Shown here piece by piece: positions 22,552 to 23,024 of a stretch of 23,024 bases of DNA (positions are counted from its first letter, which is position 1; the number at the start of each line of letters is the position of its first letter). The translations under genes were made by a program, and so were the position numbers. The notes below the pieces were generated by a model. It did not search any database and was not told the DNA's origin. It saw nothing but the letters and a program-made list of their open reading frames with translations. Origin of the DNA: an uncultured Atopobium sp. Lineage in GTDB: Bacteria; Actinomycetota; Coriobacteriia; Coriobacteriales; Atopobiaceae. The stretch covers positions 1 through 23,024 of the forward strand of contig CAMQEO010000010.1 of the NCBI GenBank assembly GCA_946999785.1. Reading direction: 5' to 3'.

Positions 22552-23024
22552 TCAGTGCTCACTTGCCATATCATGTGGCGCGCACTCATGTGCTTGCACA
22601 TGTTCTTTAAATTCTTGCGACAAATATAAAAACTCATCAAGTGTGGTAGCTGTCATAAATTTTTGACGCCACAAAGCAGCATGTGAAAGTCCATATAAAT
22701 ACCAGCTACACAAACTACGCGCTCGTGCCATATGCGCATGAGTGGCTGCAAGAAGGCGAAGATGAAGCTCAAGTGCGTTGAGTCGAGCTGAAATACTATG
22801 CGTATCCTTTATACGAGCATGCCGATTATGTTCGTGCGTGCTTGTGTTGTCTAAACCAGCATGAGATGGATGAGCTACCTTGGATCCATAGTCTTTATGT
22901 AATAATTTCTTTTCATTAAAAATTTTGAGTGCATCATCAAAAATCCATGGATTTCCGTAGGTGCCTCGTGCAATAAGCACTGCATGTGCTTGAGTTTTAT
23001 ACAAAATCCTCCATGCATCTTCTG
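22552..23024 (-). CDS. dus: tRNA-dihydrouridine synthase (C-terminal part; 5' end beyond window)
   Basis: Flavin enzyme that reduces uridine to dihydrouridine in tRNA. The C-terminal ~157 codons are visible and the frame is open through the right edge. The FMN-phosphate binding motif reads AVLIARGTYGNPWIF (family pattern VMIGRGALGNPWIF), followed by the helical tRNA-binding domain (LHLRLLAATHAHMARARSLCSWYLYGLSHAALWRQKF). Between them is a His-rich, charged insertion (about 35 residues, HPSHAG to KDTHS) not typical of the family. The GNPWIF motif favours the DusB/Dus3-like class; the exact subclass cannot be set from this fragment. The stop TGA lies 4 bp before the hemW ATG. Confidence 0.92.
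   Translation of the reverse strand, partial: EDAWRILYKTQAHAVLIARGTYGNPWIFDDALKIFNEKKLLHKDYGSKVAHPSHAGLDNTSTHEHNRHARIKDTHSISARLNALELHLRLLAATHAHMARARSLCSWYLYGLSHAALWRQKFMTATTLDEFLYLSQEFKEHVQAHECAPHDMASEH

Noticed and set aside
22548..22640. Longer HemW start at 22640
   Set aside because: It runs about 90 bp into the dus coding region; the added residues are not HemW-like.

Overview
The window is a gene-dense, entirely collinear stretch of housekeeping chromosome. All 17 genes I can support lie on the minus strand, and I see no mobile element, CRISPR array, tRNA or rRNA. Moderate-to-low GC by eye, a Gram-positive-type LexA box at recA, RNase J, a RodZ-like protein behind ftsK, and the order hemW / dnaJ / mtaB / phoH / ybeY / dgkA / era / recO suggest a Gram-positive bacterium. 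My best guess is a low-GC actinobacterium of the Coriobacteriia (Atopobium/Lancefieldella-like). That placement is inference, not a database result.

In transcription order (right to left): 23024-21282 holds the 3' end of a tRNA-dihydrouridine synthase gene and a HemW-like radical SAM gene. 21214-17692 holds two tandem dnaJ-type genes and mtaB (tRNA ct6A/ms2t6A methylthiotransferase). The first DnaJ is a chimera: J domain, zinc-finger domain and CTD-I are kept, but CTD-II and the dimerisation region are replaced by about three membrane segments. 17612-14743 holds phoH, ybeY, dgkA (undecaprenol/diacylglycerol kinase) and era, a ribosome-maturation and envelope cluster. 14621-13869 is recO, followed by a 301-bp stretch with no convincing gene.

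13555-10935 is rpsO-pnp, with a strong intrinsic terminator between the two genes, a leader hairpin before pnp and a second strong terminator after pnp. 10698-4790 is a tightly packed rnj-ftsK-rodZ unit (TAAATG junction between rnj and ftsK, 2-nt gap between ftsK and rodZ). 4723-1225 holds yajQ, rimO, pgsA and a cinA/pncC-type gene, with pgsA and cinA overlapping. 989-1 is recA, cut by the window edge, with its own promoter: TTGACA and TATACT flank a near-perfect LexA operator.

Functionally the window joins RNA decay and ribosome biogenesis (RNase J, PNPase, YbeY, Era, S15), tRNA/ribosome modification by three radical SAM or flavin enzymes (RimO, MtaB, Dus), chaperones, cell envelope and division (FtsK, RodZ, PgsA, DgkA) and DNA repair (RecA, RecO). 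The most unusual item is the membrane-anchored DnaJ paralogue, which sits where many Gram-positives carry hrcA. Next come dyad-symmetry elements around the phoH, rnj and pnp starts, the long basic/Tyr-rich linker of RodZ, and an insertion in RimO.
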